From Hybos culiciformis (taxonomy: Eukaryota; Arthropoda; Insecta; Diptera; Hybotidae), in assembly GCA_964007475.1 (NCBI GenBank), contig OZ023274.1, positions 32,870,861-32,934,860 of the forward strand: 64,000 nt of DNA, given 5' to 3'. The stretch's first letter is position 1; every line of letters starts with the position of its first letter. The notes beneath the pieces were generated by a model. It was not told the origin of the DNA. It saw nothing but the letters and a program-made list of their open reading frames with translations, and ran no database searches. This document shows, piece by piece, positions 35,682 through 46,110 of the stretch. A program made the translations under genes and the position numbers.

Positions 35682-38639
35682 ATGGGTGAATTAGGCGAAA
35701 AAGAGACTGCGACTCCCGACAATAATCAGAGCAGCCAACGTTCAAACGAAGAACCAAAAGAAACTGATAAAATGCTACAACCTGAGACCAAATCTCTCAA
35801 CAACGAGAAATCATCAGAACCAAAAAAGACATCATCAACCCCAGAAAAAAAATTGAATTCAGAAGAAATAATAAATATTCCCGAATCTGGTGGTAATAAT
35901 TCTTCAACAAAAAAAGATGAGTTGGAATCATCTCCAAAAGAAACTACTAATGATAAGAAATCGAAAAAAAAATTAGAAGATCGAGAAGTTAAACCGAAAA
36001 AAATTCCAATTGGCGGTATTAAAATGCCAGGATTTTTTACAAAAATGAAACCAAGTGCTGAAAAACGCACCGAAGGTGATGGTGCCGACAATGAATTATT
36101 ATCAAAAGAAGTTGGGGTTGAAAATAACGATAAAAAACATGACGAACATCTACAACAAGCTAAACAACCAAGTATTGGTGAAAGGATTAGAAATTTCTTT
36201 AGTAGAAAACCATCAACTGAAGTTAAAAAAGACGAAATCAAGCCAAATGGTAAGAGATCAGAGTTTTTTGTTTTATTTTGAAAATAAATACATGTTCATT
36301 AAATATGATTTCAACAAAAAGTTCAGTAATTTCGATTTTGTTTATTTTTTCAAATAATATTTCATTTCACTTATTTGGCGTCACCTCAGTAATTTCATTT
36401 TAAATTTTTCCTCTTAGTCAAGCTTACAGTGTCAACGGTTAAAAACAAGTTCACGAGAATGTCAAAATTATTAATCAAAATTGGATCTTCAATAACGGTT
36501 ATCTAAAATTAATTCTAAAATTTTCTTCCTCCGCAGATTCAAATATTGACGAACAAGGGAAAAATGATGAAACGCATCAACAACCGCAAAAACGTGGTTT
36601 GTTAAACGCTATTAAATTACCAATTGCTAATATGTTGCCGAAACGTAATAAGACTGATGATGATGTTGAAATGGGTTCCGGTCCTGGTACAAAAGCTGGA
36701 TTGGCTTCAATGGAAACATTAGATGATTCATTGAAAGATCAGGACTGTGTCGATAAAGCACTACCGACTTCAAATGGCGACGGAATAGAAAAATTAAAAG
36801 CAAGTCAGGATATAAAAGCTGATGACGAGGTAATTTTAATAACAGTTTTTTAGAGTTAACATAATTGTTGACCTAAACAAGGTCTATCGACCAATCCAAA
36901 TAGGTTAGAACTTATTAGGGTAAAATACTGGTCTCAGCTCGCTTTTAAAATTTTTAAAAAAGTTAAAAATTTTCTTCTTTTTTTTTTTTAAGAAAATCAA
37001 TGATGAAGATAAACCAGTTGAAAGAATTCCATTAATGGAGAGAATAAGATCATATACCTGTTCAATTGATGATGCTTTGATAGTTTTAGGAATTGTAGTA
37101 TTCATTCTATTATTGGTTATAATTGGCTGGGTTTTATCTACAGAAACATTAACGCAAGCTCCAATACGCGACGGGCAGTTTGTTGACGCTGTAACATCAT
37201 GTGGCTTGGTTGAAGGTTTAATAGAAGATGGAACTTACACCTTTCGTGGAGTCCCTTATGCTGAACCCCCAATAGGGGAAAATCGTTTCGCCAAAGCTAA
37301 ATTAATTAACAACATAGATAATTGTTGGAATGGAACCTTAAAGACTCATAATTCAAGTGAAATTTGTTCTCAAATTTTGGCAAATGGAAATAAAGTTGGC
37401 GTGGAAGATTGTCTTTATTTGGATATTGTGACTCCTCATGTACGATATGATAATCCTGTGCCAGTTGTGGTATTAATTGGAGCTGACAGTTTAATCGGGG
37501 GATCACCAAACATCTTACGTCCATCGCCCCGTTTCGCCAGATATAAAGACACAATATTTGTGCGACCTAATTTCCGCATGGGACCGTTCGGCTTTTTAGC
37601 TTTGGATACTATTTCAAAATCAACTTATCCCCGAATATCCGGAAACTATGCTTTGTCAGATATTTTGGCAGCTTTGAAATGGATTCAACTAAATATTGTT
37701 CATTTCGGTGGCAATCCAAAATCTGTTACATTATTTGGTCATCGTGCTGGTGGCACTTTAGTGTCCGCTTTAACAACCTCTCGCCATATAAAAGGTTTGT
37801 ATCATAGAGCATGGGTTTCGGGCGCAAGTTATGTCTATCCTGGCCGTTTGCTTTTTGAATCGGAACGTCGTAATGAAGAATTTATGAATCTTATTCAATG
37901 CAAAGACATAGCATGTCTTCGAGATGCTTCGGTCGAACAAATTTTAGACGCTGTTCCTGATAGTTGGTTACATTATGCATCTGAATTGCCTACAGTCGAT
38001 GAAAATCCCACCACTGCGCATGAATGGCTTGTTTTAGATGGTGACATTTTGCAACAACATCCTTCTGATGTTTGGAAAAGTACTCAAGAAGACGCTTCAC
38101 ACCCAAAACTTGTTCTAGGTACTACAGCTCATGAAGCGCATACATCTACATTAAAAGGAAAATTCACAAACTGGACCAGTGAAGATATTCGTGAATACAT
38201 TGGACAAAGCATTTTGGGACGTTTAAATTTGACCGATGAAGTTATAAGCAAATATAATGCTACAAACTATCAACAATTAGTAGCAATTATATCAGATATA
38301 AGAACAGTTTGTCCACTTTTGGTGATGGCTAGATCACAACCCACTGTTCCATTTTATGTCGCAACTCAAACTGATAATAGAACTAAATTAGCTGAAGTCG
38401 ATGCTGATATTCAATCAATATTAGGTCGATATGAACCACACACAACAGAGCAAAGAAGATTTGTTTCGTCGATGCAACAATTATTTTATCATTATGTTGT
38501 TGATGGTAAAATGGAACAATTCAATCCAAGACAACGGATATTAAATATTGAACAAGATCCATTGTCATTTGAAGAATATTCGCATTGTAATTACTGGATT
38601 TCTAAAGATATTGTACCGAGATATGCTAGGATTGATTAA
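35682..38639 (+). CDS. Nrt: Neurotactin, catalytically dead cholinesterase-like adhesion protein
   Basis: Three coding exons, 35682-36249, 36537-36829 and 36993-38639, join in phase to 835 residues (Drosophila Nrt is about 846). Neurotactin is a type II membrane protein that mediates heterophilic adhesion in nervous-system development. The first 300 residues are a charged cytoplasmic part with conserved blocks such as EVKPKKIPIGG, RIRNFFSRKPS, RGLLNAIKLPIANM and LASMETLDDSLKDQD. A membrane segment follows (about 315-336, LIVLGIVVFILLLVIIGWVL). The rest is a carboxylesterase-like ectodomain ending CNYWISKDIVPRYARID. At the nucleophile elbow the motif is GHRAG, with Arg538 where active esterases have Ser, so no hydrolysis is expected, as in the fly protein. 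The ATG is chosen because MGELGEKET matches the fly start; an acceptor at 35593 implies an upstream non-coding exon. Confidence 0.97.
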
Positions 38640-38687
38640 ATTTTTTTTTAATTTTAGTTTATTTTATTTTATATTTTGATAGTTTTA

Positions 38688-38693
38688 AATAAA
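38688..38693 (+). terminator. Neurotactin polyadenylation signal
   Basis: AATAAA lies 49 bases after the neurotactin stop codon, a normal distance for a short 3' UTR. It is embedded in A/T-rich sequence, so other sites could also serve. Confidence 0.5.
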
Positions 38694-41600
38694 AAAATTA
38701 TTTAATAGTTTTTATAATGAAGAGAGCAGAGCGTATGTATCATAAAAAAGATTTTACATACATACATAATGTATATTCATTAAAAAGGTATTACTTACAA
38801 TATAAAAGTCTAATAATGAATTAATTCAATTTTTATTTTAGATTGATTTTGGGATTCAAAAATTTGTTTAATATAATTTTTCTAAATTTCTTTCATTTTA
38901 TAATTTTTCTCAATTTCATTTTTATTCGTGTTGTTTTAATTTCTTTGACATTCGTTCAAAAATAATATTCTTCATGTAAAACAAAATATTCTCCAAATCA
39001 AATGGAAATCGTTTGACCTAAGTCATTACAGCCAAAAGAATAGAAGAAAAGTTATGAAATTTTGTTTTTTTCATTTGTTAAAACAACGCTAAATAAAATA
39101 TTATATAATTTATTATATTATATTGTTTATTTTGTATGTTTTTATTAATATGAAAATATGTGGGAACGACAGACTTTACTAAATGCTCTCGATTTATTAT
39201 GGTATTTTATATAATAGAAATGACTGGAAAATTTCTTCCTAACGAAAGCTTTTACATTTTATCATGATTTTATGTTTTAATGATTACATACCTTATGCAA
39301 ATAGAAAATGGAATTTCTTTCAAAGTATGAAATTGATTAATATTTAAAAAATTCAAAACAATCAAAATGGGTTGCAATTAAAAAAAATTATACCCAATTT
39401 TCTACATAAGTAGGTGATTTAACGTCTACATAAAGTTTAATATTTTTTTTTTTTTTAAATAATTATGTCAATTAGAGTTTAATTTTTCAGAAATATGATG
39501 AATGAAGATTTTTTTTTTATCTGGAAGTTAAAGAAATTTAAATTTTTTTTGTTTGCACTACAATAGTGTATGAGTTATGTAAAAAAGCTCAATTTTAATT
39601 TATTAGTTTAAAAATACATAATAAAAAAATGTATTTGTAACAAAATTTGACAAGAATAAAAGTAAAATTAATATATTAAACTAAATATTATTTAAGAATT
39701 ATTAATTGCATTAAATGTTCATTTTAGATACGCATATTAATTTAATTAATTAATGTATTCATGTTTTATTTTTATGCATATAAATACATCAAAATTATAT
39801 AATTATATGATAAAATAAGAATAAAGAAATATTTATATTAAAATAAAGTTATAGTAATAAAAACAGACTAAATAAATGTATTTCAGTATTTTGTAATTTT
39901 TTTTTATTATTTTTTTTTTTATTTTCACTTTAATAATGTATAAGAAATAATTTAAATATTAGTTGTAATACAATCTTTTGTACATTCACAGATGGTTAAA
40001 TAACTTCTCCATAATATAGAATTTTGAATTATACATAACTAAAATTCCAAAACTACACATTGCTGTAACAAAAACATTATTAATGTTTGAAAGTAAATGA
40101 AATTTAAAATTGTGGCGAGTAAGGTTCTAATTTATGTAAGCAACTTTGAAATTTAAGTCATCTGTGATTATGCCCTTTTAAAATGTAATATTTTACTTCA
40201 ATGGCAAAAGCTGTTGTAACAAACATTCTACACTGTCAAATTTTTTGTCGGATTTTTCGACTGAAATATCTCAATTCAAATTCTGGGATCTTTCATCATT
40301 AAGGATTACTCTAGAAAAAAAAAAATATTTAGTTTTCTTTGAACAAATAAATATTTTATCAGTCTTAAAAAATATTCAATTTTTTAAACACATTAACATT
40401 ATAGAAATACATAAAAAGGAACCAAAAAAAAATATTGAGTCCTTTAAACTTTTTATTTAAATCATCTAATAAAAATTAAAATTTTAAAAAATAAATTTAA
40501 AATCCTAAGACTTAGGTTTTCGCTTATGAAAAAATACATAAAAAAAATTTGTAAACTTATTATATAAAAGATTTATAATTAATATATTGAATTAAAAAAA
40601 ATGTGAAATAATTTTTTAACAAAAAAAAAATTAAACAATAAATTTAAAATGAAAATATGTACTTATTTTGTTTGATTTCTTCAAAAAGCAGGCAGGTATC
40701 ATGAACCGTCAAATTCCATTATATATTAATTATTTGATGTGTATTTGCGTTCAAATTCAATTTTATTTGTTTCGTTCTTACTTTAACTGTATGAAACAAT
40801 TTATAGAGCAACCTTCTTATAGGAATGTAGAAACCGTGATTAAAATTTATCCCGGTTATTATGAATTATGATGAATTTCGAACGTAGGTAAATTATAATA
40901 AACCACTCGCCGTTAAAAGAACTCAAATCGTTAACTTTTTTCCATTCGAGTAAAAATAGATTGCCATATTCTCCAATTTCTTTAAAATAGATTTTTCGTT
41001 AATTTTCAATTTATTTATTTGTATAAATGTATTATATAACAATATATTTGACTCTAAAAAATTCGTAGCAAAATTCAAAAATCAAAACCTACATTATAAA
41101 AACCCTCATAACAGTAATAATTATAATTCAGTAGAATAGAAGAGCTAAAAATAAAATAAATTAATTCTCAGTACCATAGAAAAATTAAAAATTAAATAAA
41201 TTAACAAGAAATTTAGCCCAATACCCATTATTATTTTCATATTATAAGATAAGAAATTAAAGTATCAACAGAATGGAAAAATACTGAAACAATTGATGTG
41301 TTTTTATTGATTTAAATTTTTACTACAAAACAATAACATCATCAGTAAGTTTTCGTTTACTTCTAATTTTTTTAGAAATCCTGTTTCAATGGTATTTTGT
41401 TCACATTATTTCTTCCACTTTCGTAGTAACATTCAATTATATATAATTACCATTAATTTCCTTTCAAAATAAAAACATTTATTTTTTGTTGTTTTCTTTT
41501 GATTTATTATATTTTCCAGTTAAACAGGAATAATACCTTACAATTTTTAATCCTAATTTAAATTAGATGTAAATTTTTAGAATAAAAAAAATTAAATTTA

Positions 41601-42473
41601 ATATATTTTGTTACACAACCAAATTTTTGAAAAAAAAAAAAAAAGCTGTCAAGAAATGTAATGGAAATGCTTTATTTATTCTCTGTCTTTCTCGAATAAT
41701 TTTTATCCAAATTCTGAAACGTTTTGTAATTAAACCTTTCCTTGTTTGTAAAACTCAAAAATGACAAAATTACGAAATTTTTGGATGATTTTGGATGAGA
41801 TCATATTAAGTTTAAATAAATATCGTTTTAGATTATAAAATAATGAAACATTATTTTGTTTTCGTCATAAGTGACTTTAAAAGCGTTTGTTTAAAATGTG
41901 TTTAAAATTTTAGCTTTACATTGATTTAACAATTTATTTTTTTAATTTCAAAGCCAATTATTATGTTAAAAAATAATAAATCAATAATTTAATTAATTAA
42001 TCAAATTTAGGAATTAAAAAAAAGTTCGTTATAAAAAAATCTTCAAAATAAATACATAAATTGTTTTTCAAACTTTTGATTAGAGATATCCAAAACCATT
42101 CAAAATCGTGGACATATGTTTGATGTACTATTCATATGAATTCAATAAAATATTTGTTTAAATTAAAACAATTAAGAAATATTTAAATATTTATCGAAAT
42201 TGCTTATTTATGAAAGAGATATGACTGTGAAAAGTATAAATATCAATGAAACATTATTATAAATTTATAATTAGGCAGAATAATTAAGCACTTGTTATTA
42301 ATTGAAATTAAAAAAGGACAATATTAATAAAAATTATAATTTGGATTACAATTAAAAGACAATAATAATCTAAAATTCTAAGAGTTGCAAATACGTTTTC
42401 TATTATTTTACTCTTAGATAAGTTCATAAATTAAGGTTCTTGGCAGACTTAAGTTGTTTTTTTTTTCTGCATT
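38694..42473. other. AT-rich spacer between two converging genes
   Basis: This is the tail-to-tail space between neurotactin (+) and ST7 (-) and should hold both 3' UTRs. Frames at 40245-40460 and 40668-40871 lack any recognisable domain. The second has a slightly less biased codon mix but no splice context that I could support. No repeat or transposon end was recognised. Confidence 0.55.
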
Positions 42474-44386
42474 TTAAATTCTTGAAATATGTTGCAGCAA
42501 GTTGCATGGCCAAATAGCTTCTAGTCTATCTTTAATTATTTGAAATGGAAATGAAATTGTATTCAAAATTGACTGCGCTAAGGCACCAATTTCATTTGGA
42601 TAAGAATGTGTTAGTAATGCCAACAGAGCTGTAAAACTGCATAAACCTGCTGTGAATAAAATGAAAAACGGCAATTCTTTTTTCGGATACACTGAGACCT
42701 CGTGAAAAGTTGGCAATAATTCTCTATCTGCACATTCAGTGCATGTTGGGTACGGATAGAAAAGATGTCCACGTTCAAGTGGATATGGCAACATTCTGAA
42801 TGTTCCTTCCCATGTGCAATGGAGTAAGTTTAGAGCTCCTTCAATATTTTTCCAATGATTTAAATGAAAAAATGCATATGCCAGTGCTTCAGAGTCGCCT
42901 CTTTTTAAAATATGCTCCGGTGGTAGTATCAACGCTTTGGTTTCAAGAAGATATTTTGGAACATGTGGATTGAATTCAACTGCTCTGTGAATGGCTTCGA
43001 CTGCTGACATTTCGGCTGCGCTTAATCCTTTTTTTGATGCAATATCGGGACTAAATTTATCAGCAACGGCTCTAGCTTTCAATAAAGCAGCAGTGTAACA
43101 AATGGTGGCTGATTTTGGTAATGAAATGTCATCGTATTTAGCCAAAACTGCTTGACAATCAGCATAAGCTTGCATTTCTAAAAGAGTTTCAATGAGATTC
43201 TCATGTATCAAAACATTCATTATAGACGGAATTTCTTTGCTCAAATCACGAAATATTTTGGCGGCTTCTTTTAGTTTACCAAGTTTTCGAGCACACATTG
43301 CCAATCTTCGTTTTATATAAATTAATACATTAGTATCTCTTCTATGATGGCTTTCGGCTATTGGACCCTGATGTTGAATTGCCTGAGATTTTCGATAATT
43401 TGCTTCAGCTACTTTTAATGCAGTTCTAAAAATTCTTTCTGCTTCTAAGATTGTAGTGGCTTCTTCTTCAGCCAAAAGAATTAATGCCGGCGCACAATCT
43501 TGGTTTTGTGTTAATGCACTATGAGCAGCTTTTATTCTAACAACAGGATTTCTTTCACGCCTAAAATATGAGTTAGAAAACATAAGCAAATTGTGTGCCA
43601 ACAAAATGTACAATAGAAATAGTTAACCCTTTAAAGGTTACTGTAATAGACAATGTATTTACCAAGCCGTTTGCATTACTTCATATTCAGCTTTTCCAGC
43701 ATCTCCTTCACAGGTGAAAAAAGTCTGATGATCCTGTGCACTCAAATTCATATCGTAATATGTTAATGGTTCTTTATTGGTAGCCCTAAATGAAAGAAAA
43801 AAAAATATTTATTTTATTTACAATAACAGAAAATGCAACTTTTCTGTCGCCAATGATCGTTACAATGAATTTTAGTTGTTATGATTTCTACTAATAGTAT
43901 AGTTACCAATAAAACCTCTGATATTCGGCTCCACGAAATAAATTTAACGGATTTCGCCACACTTTACATTCAGGAATTTGCTGTGTTCCATTTGAAGTTG
44001 ATTCAGTGTCGGTTCCATTTAACCAAGGTGATATGTGATTGATTGATACTTGCTCAATAAATGATGTACCAAATTTTCGAAAATACCACCATTCAAATAT
44101 TAAAATCATACCAGATATAAGCGATGAGGTTCCAGTCAAAGCAACATAAAACTGAAAAAAAAAAACAAAATTATAATTATAGGTATAGTTACATGCTTTA
44201 AGATCAGTAAGAATTGATTTGATTTTCCTACCTAGGTAACTAACCTATAATTTAAAAAAATGTAAAATCAATGATTTTGGGTATAATCACTGAACGAAGA
44301 ATTATCAAAAGAAAGATAATAACTAGGTAGGTACCTACCTACCTTACCTTGTCATAAAATTTTCCTAATTGATGATGTTGATCCAT
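42474..44386 (-). CDS. ST7: ST7 family membrane protein (suppressor of tumorigenicity 7)
   Basis: Four minus-strand exons, 44386-44348, 44151-43907, 43785-43663 and 43560-42474, join to 497 residues. ST7 proteins are multipass membrane proteins of uncertain biochemical role; the vertebrate gene was named for growth suppression. The first exon encodes only 13 residues ([13 protein letters not shown]) and joins [20 protein letters not shown], a membrane segment conserved in the family. Other hallmark blocks are [50 protein letters not shown] [36 protein letters not shown] and a C-terminal membrane pair around [20 protein letters not shown]. The vertebrate insert after AAHEAL is absent, as in short isoforms. 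Start is inferred: it is the only in-phase ATG with a good donor before exon 2. The gene converges with neurotactin and diverges from the MFSD6-like gene. Confidence 0.95.
44324..44341. repeat. Perfect 18-bp palindrome beside the ST7 first donor
   Basis: TAGGTAGGTACCTACCTA is its own reverse complement. It begins five bases inside ST7 intron 1, whose minus-strand start reads GTAAGGTAGGTAGGTACC. Several AGGT steps follow the used donor, so nearby alternative donors are conceivable. Confidence 0.8.
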
Positions 44387-44453
44387 TTACCCAGGTAGTT
44401 AGGTTACATCTAATTTTATTTTATGAAATTTTCAAACTTTAGAAACATTTCAG

Positions 44454-44525
44454 CCAAAGAAATCACTCCAGAGGGAATTGAAGAGGAAGAGCACCTTCGA
44501 CAAACAACTAGATTCGAATGCATAG
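44454..44525 (+). other. Exon-like open stretch on the strand opposite the ST7 leader
   Basis: A 72-base segment is bounded by an acceptor-like TTTCAG and a donor-like GTAAAA. It reads open as KEITPEGIEEEEHLRQTTRF then ECI, in less AT-biased DNA than the flanks. The composition looks like real protein, but I do not recognise it and found no partner exon on this strand. It starts 68 bp upstream of the ST7 ATG, on the other strand, so it may simply be ST7 leader sequence. On the minus strand it holds a short ATG frame (MHSNLVVCRRC...) ended by a stop before the ST7 start. Confidence 0.3.
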
Positions 44526-44699
44526 GTAAAAAATAAATTTTCAAAATGTAAATTTGGGTCATTGATGAGTTTTTTCTGTGGTGGGTGATGTTTGAGTTTG
44601 GTTTGGTGCAAACATTTCATTTCCTAAAAAAAATTGTTTAAGGAAAAAACCACGGAAAAACAATTTTTTTTTTATTCAGGAAGGAAACTGGAAAACACA

Positions 44700-44719
44700 G
44701 GAGGTGAGGAGGTGGGGGG
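44700..44719 (+). other. G-rich tract with four or more GG runs
   Basis: GGAGGTGAGGAGGTGGGGGG is unusual in this AT-rich window. It has the form of a two-tetrad G-quadruplex motif on the plus strand. It lies 314-333 bp upstream of the ST7 start, so it would be C-rich in an ST7 transcript. Function is not shown. Confidence 0.4.
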
Positions 44720-45018
44720 AAATCATGAAAACTTTCTAGAAAAATAAAATGCTTGGAAAACTGAAAAACAAGAAAAAAAAATTCTGCCGGTTTTCTATTT
44801 TTACCTTTGGAGTTAATGTGCTTAAAAATATTGAAGAGTCCCACATTTCAATTTTCAGCTTTTATTTTTAATTGTTTATTTTAAATTTTTAATTTCACTT
44901 TTCGAAAAGAAAATGAAATTTTATCCTTTTTCTTTTTTAGTTTTTTTTTTGTTAAATTTTATGTGTTCATTTTTTTTCAAACACTTTTGTTTGACATTTA
45001 AAATTTTATTTTGTTAGC

Positions 45019-45109
45019 CCCCTGTTTACACTGGATGTTTTCGAAGATTCAAAAGATTTTTTTCATTGCGTGTGTAACCCCCCGTTTAGACTGGATGTTT
45101 TCGAAGATT
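45019..45109 (+). repeat. Direct repeat, 2 x about 32 bp
   Basis: CCCCTGTTTACACTGGATGT then TTTCGAAGATT (45019-45050) recurs as CCCCCGTTTAGACTGGATGT then TTTCGAAGATT (45078-45109) with two to three differences. Such CCCCGTTTA...CTGG sequences can be transposon ends, but no inverse copy was found nearby. The plus open frame 45011-45481 runs through it and is not supported as a gene. Confidence 0.7.
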
Positions 45110-45366
45110 AAAATGAAGACGATGAACTCTGATCATGATAATCTTACTTTTTGTGATTATCATTCTTTTTTTCATGATTTGCTCATACAAAAAAATTGTC
45201 ATCGGAAATCCTGCTTATCGAAAGTCATGAAAAATTTCAGCGATGAGTTTCAGTTTTTTACCACCCACGTTACCCATTTCCACTCATTCCTATTTATTTT
45301 TGACGTATTTTTCTCTTTTATTTTTGACATATTTTCTTTATTTACAAAAGAGACGCCGACAAGAAA

Positions 45367-45470
45367 ATACGCCGAGCGCTGCATTTTTATATTTTTTTGT
45401 TCGCCGTCGCAAAACATTTTTGTCGAGATTTCAGTGCATACGCCATGCGCTGCAATTTTATATTTTGTAT
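45367..45470 (+). repeat. Imperfect direct repeat in the CpG-rich block
   Basis: TACGCCGAGCGCTGCATTTT plus TATATTTTTTTGT (about 45368-45400) recurs as TACGCCATGCGCTGCAATTT plus TATATTTTGTAT (about 45439-45470). The spacing is about 71 bp. The second copy is followed by the left arm of an inverted repeat. Confidence 0.7.
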
Positions 45471-45535
45471 CGGCGTGCTAAAAAATTTTCTAAAATTTTT
45501 TTGGTTAATTTTTTTTGCTTTTTTTTAGCACGCCG
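45471..45535. repeat. Inverted repeat, perfect 15-bp arms
   Basis: CGGCGTGCTAAAAAA at 45471-45485 and its exact inverse TTTTTTAGCACGCCG at 45521-45535 enclose 35 bp of T-rich sequence. The arms resemble transposon termini or a stem-loop. No target duplication was seen around them. Confidence 0.85.
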
Positions 45536-46110
45536 GTAATGCCGCACGTCGCAGAGTTTTTTTCCTAAGCGCGTTACCGCAGCCAAAAACTACTTGTCGT
45601 CGTCGGTGTCTGTTACAAAATAAAAAAAAAAATTTTAGTAAATAATTTTCATAAATATTTATGTTTTATTTTGTTTGTTTTCATGTTGATTATCTTAAAA
45701 AATGGACCATCCCGCCGGCGTCCCCAAACATTTTTTTAATTTTTCACCAAATCTTTGATTCTCTTAATCGACTTTCAATCTAAATCGCAGAAGATCAAGT
45801 ACTGTAGTATTTACCTCATCTTTTATATTATGAATTTTTTAACAATAATTGTTATTGCTTTTTCCATTTTTTTCCAATTAGAATAAAACAGCTGATTGTC
45901 AATTTCTTTTATTATTGCCAGATGCCAGTACAAAGTGCATTCACGTTTATTTTTTTCTCTAATTTTTTTTACATTTTTTATAAAAGAAAAAATACATTAA
46001 ATAAAAAATTTATAACATTTTGAAACCAAAAAATTATGTTTTAATAAGTTTAATTGATTAATTAATTTAAATATTTTTAATTTTAGTTTTAGAATAAAAA
46101 AAAAAACAAA

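Larger units (their letters stand above)
45340..45620. promoter_or_regulatory. CpG-rich block between ST7 and the MFSD6-like gene
   Basis: This is the most CpG-dense part of the window (GACGCCGAC, CGCCGAGCGC, CGCCGTCGC, GCACGCCGGTAATGCCGC, AAGCGCGTTACCGC, GTCGTCGTCGG). It contains a direct repeat and a long inverted repeat, listed separately. It lies about 0.5-0.8 kb upstream of the MFSD6-like ATG and about 1 kb upstream of ST7 on the other strand. It could be a shared promoter or a foreign repeat. No TATA box or initiator was identified. Confidence 0.4.

Noticed and set aside
35726..36241. 171-residue minus-strand frame over neurotactin exon 1
   Set aside because: It is the shadow of a verified coding exon; its Ser/Phe/Leu composition mirrors the Lys/Glu/Ser codons of the real strand.
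36419..36536. Alternative acceptor TCTTAG before neurotactin exon 2
   Set aside because: Using it would bring in-frame stops before the conserved RGLLNAIKLPIANM block. The acceptor at 36536 keeps phase and matches the family.
40668..40871. 67-residue frame MNRQIPLYINYL... between neurotactin and ST7
   Set aside because: No known family, no supporting splice sites, and it lies in a tail-to-tail spacer where UTR sequence is expected.
45011..45539. Two overlapping open frames of 156 and 98 residues
   Set aside because: They run through a direct repeat and the CpG-rich repeat block, differ only in frame and show no recognisable domain.
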